DNA of 8,271 nucleotides from Flavobacteriaceae bacterium (lineage in GTDB: Bacteria > Bacteroidota > Bacteroidia > Flavobacteriales > Flavobacteriaceae), in NCBI GenBank assembly GCA_947377425.1, contig CANCFZ010000105.1, positions 1-8,271 on the forward strand, in the 5' to 3' direction. A program made the position numbers and the translations under genes. Below the pieces are notes generated by a model. It did not search any database and had not been told where the DNA came from. It worked only from the letters and a program-made list of their open reading frames with translations. This document shows, piece by piece, positions 5,809 through 8,271 of the stretch; the stretch's first letter is position 1; each line of letters begins with the position of its first letter.

Positions 5809-6549
5809 TTAAGAAAGACTATTTTTTTTGTTATCGATATAATTTACACCCATACCACCAAGAATTTTAAGGGATTGGAATTCTTCTTCTGGATTTACCA
5901 AAATATTCAATGTTTTGGTTTTTTCTTTCGTATTTATTGGAACTTCTTTTGAATATCTGAAGTCCTCATTTGAGATGTATACGATAAGTTTTTTGGCGTT
6001 TTCATTTACCAACAATTCAATAGAATATTCGCCAGTTTTTGAATCTATTTTCACATTTTTAGTAGCACCATTTGCAAAAATACACAAATTTGGATATTCA
6101 GTTTCAGAAATTGGCTTTTTGGTTTTACTATCTAAAATTTTACCTTTTATCGTAATTGCAACCATTTTGTTTTGATGAACAGCTATTTTTCCAACCATTC
6201 GTATTGGTATTGGAACTTGCTCTGTTTTTGGAGCCTGACTTTCTTGCGCAACAATATTGGAAGTTAATAAAATAGAAGCTGCAACGGCAACGGCATATTT
6301 AAAATTATGATTTTTTGGATGGGTTTCGTATTCAAAAGTGTGTTCTAATTGTGAAACGTTCAATCGCGCACAAATGTTTTTATCTTTTGATTCTGCAATA
6401 AATTTTGCCACTTCCGAATTGGTTTTAGTACTTAAATCAATTACGTTTTTAGCACACGAATTGCAAAATGAACCATTTGCATTTGGAATCATATTGTTGA
6501 AGTTCTCGTGACAAGGCGTTTTTATTTCTATTGAAAATTTCTTTTTCAT
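5809..6549 (-). CDS. Flavobacterial Cys-motif membrane protein with carboxypeptidase-like regulatory domain
   Basis: This 246-residue protein of unknown function has three parts. Residues 1-80 form a soluble N-terminal domain with cysteines at 13, 29, 32 and 60, in a pattern I recall from many flavobacterial hypothetical proteins (PCHENFNNMIPNANGSFCNSC, then KNVIDLS, then ICARL). The four Cys, including a C-x-x-C knuckle, suggest a metal-binding fold, but no metal is known. Residues about 83-101 form one hydrophobic helix; with Lys before it, the N-terminal domain is probably cytoplasmic and the rest periplasmic. Residues about 130-218 resemble a carboxypeptidase-like beta-sandwich (ITIKGKILDSKTKKPIS, then DSKTGEYSIEL). 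A short tail follows (LKILGGMGVNYIDNKK). It precedes the DUF4139 gene by 10 bp and follows the glycosyltransferase gene by 84 bp. The layout (cytosolic domain, one membrane span, periplasmic domain) could carry a signal across the membrane, but that is inference. Confidence 0.8.
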   Translation of the reverse strand: MKKKFSIEIKTPCHENFNNMIPNANGSFCNSCAKNVIDLSTKTNSEVAKFIAESKDKNICARLNVSQLEHTFEYETHPKNHNFKYAVAVAASILLTSNIVAQESQAPKTEQVPIPIRMVGKIAVHQNKMVAITIKGKILDSKTKKPISETEYPNLCIFANGATKNVKIDSKTGEYSIELLVNENAKKLIVYISNEDFRYSKEVPINTKEKTKTLNILVNPEEEFQSLKILGGMGVNYIDNKKNSLS

Positions 6550-6590
6550 AACAATTTGATTTGGTTAAAAATTCATCTAATTATATAGAT

Positions 6591-6610
6591 ACCTTTTTAA
6601 ACGAAAAGGT
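6591..6610 (-). promoter_or_regulatory. Short hairpin between glycosyltransferase and Cys-motif protein genes
   Basis: ACCTTTT (6591-6597) and AAAAGGT (6604-6610) form a 7-bp stem with a 6-nt loop, 23 bp after the glycosyltransferase stop codon. On the minus strand no U tract follows (ATCTATATAATT), so it is a poor intrinsic terminator. It might be a leader hairpin of the next gene or an mRNA end. No TAnnTTTG element was found in this 84-bp spacer, so a separate promoter for the downstream pair is not demonstrated. Confidence 0.3.
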
Positions 6611-6633
6611 TGGGATGAACTAAAATTATTTTT

Positions 6634-8271
6634 TTACAAACCAAAATCTTCAACAGCTGTTGAATCAATTTCAGGTTTGATTACTGATTTATTTTTTAAG
6701 AAAAATTGTGCTGGTCCCGAAATAGTTAACGGAGAATTTTGCCCAATAGTATCGTTGGAGTTAATTAAATTGCGGCGCAACATCAATCGAGTTAAGAAAT
6801 TATCTTGCTGATTGGCAAACGATTTTAGTTGATTTTCAGAGTCAAATCGGTACATAAAACCTTTTGGTTTTGGAATAATGGTTGCCAAAAACAAACATTC
6901 TTTCAAGTTCAAATCAGCAGGATTTTTTTGAAAATAAAAATGCGATGCTTCTCCAATTCCGTAGATGTTTGGTCCCCATTCGATAATGTTAAAATACACT
7001 TCCAACATGCGTTCTTTAGTAGCAATTCGATTGTTTTCTAAAATATAAACCAACAGAATTTCCTCCAGTTTTCTAGACAATGTTTTTTGACGAGTTAGGA
7101 ACACATTTTTAATCAATTGCATGCTTATTGTACTTGCGCCACGAGAGAATTTTTTCGTTTTAATGTTTTTGACAATTGATTGTTTGAACGCTTCATTGAT
7201 AAAGCCACGATGATTAAAAAACGATGGGTCTTCACTGGTCAAAACACACTTTTGAAGATAGGGAGAAATGGCACTTAAAGGCGTGTAATTAGAATTAGAG
7301 TTACCAACCAAAATCGGACGTTGCTCAACACCTTTATCAATGGCACGATAAGTAAATTCAGAATTGATTTTATTCAAATCGGCTTCGCCATATTTTGTAA
7401 TTTTAAGGTTTTCTGGTTTCAGTTTGCTTTCAAAAACCACATTATCAGGTTTGCTTTTATTGAATTCGAAATTCAAATTATAACTAAAATTCCCTTGTGC
7501 TTCCATACCTTTAAAATGGCTGAACAAACCATCTGGTAATGAAGTAATAAAATTTTGCGCTTTCATTTTCGGAATGTTCAATTTTAGTGCGACAATTTTA
7601 TCGGTATCATTAGTGTATGAAAGATAAGGCGAACATTTTATATCATTAATTTTAACTTGCGATGTGCTGTCAATCGCCATAAATCGGGCACCAAATATCA
7701 AGCGATAATCAAAACGAGCATTCTTAATTACAACATCATTTTTGGCAATTTTAGCATGATTAATTTTAAGATTTTCTATAGAAGTATAACCGTCAATATG
7801 CAATTCACCACCACTCATATCTAGATTTTCTAAATTAAAATGAATGGTTTTAAAACTTGTTTTTAAATGAATTTTCTTCTCTAAATACGGAATCCGAATG
7901 CTATCATTTTTGGGATTGAAAAACTTCAAATCGGCTTTTCTATCTCGTGGATCAGCAAAACCAGTAATGCTCCAATTTTGAGTAAAATCATCCGATTTCA
8001 CCTTGATAAGGGAAGTTAATTTTTTGTTTTCCAATTCCAATTGCTTGAAATCAAAAACCACTTTGTTGCCCATATCGTCCATCTTGAATGCAAATCCAGT
8101 TACATTCATATCAGTCGGAACCAGATTTAAAGTTTTGGATAAAATGCGATAAGCTAATTTGGCATAATTAACTTCATCAGATGAATTAGTGTCTTTTTTA
8201 CGTTTTAGAAAAGCATCAAAATTTCTCCCTTTTTTGTTTTTGACCAATTGGATAAAACCTTTGTTAATTTC
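6634..8271 (-). CDS. GT51 peptidoglycan glycosyltransferase with long N-terminal region (5' end missing)
   Basis: The frame is open to the right edge; the codon at 8247 is TTG, and eight further sense codons precede it, so the true start lies outside. The enzyme polymerises lipid II into glycan strands at the inner membrane. Numbered from the codon at 8247, the GT51 domain occupies about 315-470. Its motifs are SEDPSFFNHRGF (catalytic Glu339), RGASTISMQLIKNVFL, RKLEEILLVYILE, and KERMLEVYFNIIEWG with second Glu416, then YGIGEASHFYFQK. The NIIEWGPNIYGIGEA segment resembles monofunctional MtgA enzymes. No transpeptidase SxxK/SxN/KTG domain follows; the protein ends about 70 residues later in a polar tail. 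The roughly 310 residues before GT51 are beta-rich and repetitive (for example LHIDGYTSIENLKINHAKI), loosely like AsmA-type envelope proteins, an uncertain comparison. The usual N-terminal membrane anchor is not in the visible part. The GT51 assignment is firm. Confidence 0.92.
   Translation of the reverse strand, partial: EINKGFIQLVKNKKGRNFDAFLKRKKDTNSSDEVNYAKLAYRILSKTLNLVPTDMNVTGFAFKMDDMGNKVVFDFKQLELENKKLTSLIKVKSDDFTQNWSITGFADPRDRKADLKFFNPKNDSIRIPYLEKKIHLKTSFKTIHFNLENLDMSGGELHIDGYTSIENLKINHAKIAKNDVVIKNARFDYRLIFGARFMAIDSTSQVKINDIKCSPYLSYTNDTDKIVALKLNIPKMKAQNFITSLPDGLFSHFKGMEAQGNFSYNLNFEFNKSKPDNVVFESKLKPENLKITKYGEADLNKINSEFTYRAIDKGVEQRPILVGNSNSNYTPLSAISPYLQKCVLTSEDPSFFNHRGFINEAFKQSIVKNIKTKKFSRGASTISMQLIKNVFLTRQKTLSRKLEEILLVYILENNRIATKERMLEVYFNIIEWGPNIYGIGEASHFYFQKNPADLNLKECLFLATIIPKPKGFMYRFDSENQLKSFANQQDNFLTRLMLRRNLINSNDTIGQNSPLTISGPAQFFLKNKSVIKPEIDSTAVEDFGL

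Noticed and set aside
5421..5870. Plus-strand open frame of 149 codons opposite the DUF4139 gene.
   Set aside because: It lies almost wholly antisense to a well-supported gene, has a low-complexity Asn/Phe/Arg-rich composition and matches no family I recognise. The same applies to plus-strand frames at 4183-4374, 5915-6175, 6829-7041 and 7321-7539.
6580..6585. Sigma70-like TATAAT on the minus strand upstream of the Cys-motif protein.
   Set aside because: Bacteroidota use a different promoter consensus, no -35 partner is present at the right distance, and such hexamers are frequent in AT-rich spacers.
8245..8247. Apparent start of the glycosyltransferase at 8247.
   Set aside because: The codon is TTG and the frame continues open through eight more codons to the window edge, so it is an internal Leu and the gene is partial.

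Overview
The window looks like chromosomal DNA of a member of the Bacteroidota, most likely a Flavobacterium-like marine or freshwater flavobacterium. The DNA is very AT-rich, start codons lack Shine-Dalgarno sequences, and a TAnnTTTG-type promoter element precedes one gene. Protein families include a DUF4139 protein, a flavobacterial Cys-motif membrane protein and a GT51 protein with a long N-terminal region. No rRNA, tRNA, transposase, integrase or CRISPR array was seen.

Layout. Positions 1-582 (+) hold the C-terminal third or so of an RND-type outer-membrane efflux factor (NodT/CusC/OprM class), cut by the left edge. A strong bidirectional hairpin terminator (607-646) separates it from a convergent two-component system: an OmpR-family response regulator (2019-2708, -) upstream of a HAMP/HisKA histidine kinase (655-2022, -) with an ATGA overlap. 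A 130-bp divergent intergenic region with palindromes lies between the regulator and a Tas-like aldo/keto reductase (2843-3883, +). Positions 3883-4112 contain no gene but hold nine degenerate 21-bp tandem units arranged as three 63-bp higher-order units. The array ends in a 20-bp-stem hairpin between the convergent reductase and the next minus-strand genes.

The rest of the window is on the minus strand, in transcription order: a GT51 peptidoglycan glycosyltransferase running off the right edge (8271-6634), a four-cysteine single-pass membrane protein with a carboxypeptidase-like regulatory domain (6549-5809), and, 10 bp further, a secreted DUF4139/MuiA-like protein (5798-4113). The last two probably form an operon.

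Functionally, the left part reads as an efflux pump with a nearby envelope/metal-type two-component sensor that may regulate it. The right part is cell-envelope biology (glycan polymerisation and periplasmic or surface proteins of unknown function). The most unusual element is the 21-bp array: its period equals about two DNA helical turns, its central unit contains a perfect 18-bp palindrome, and its last units form the intrinsic terminator. No complete new defence or mobile system is visible.
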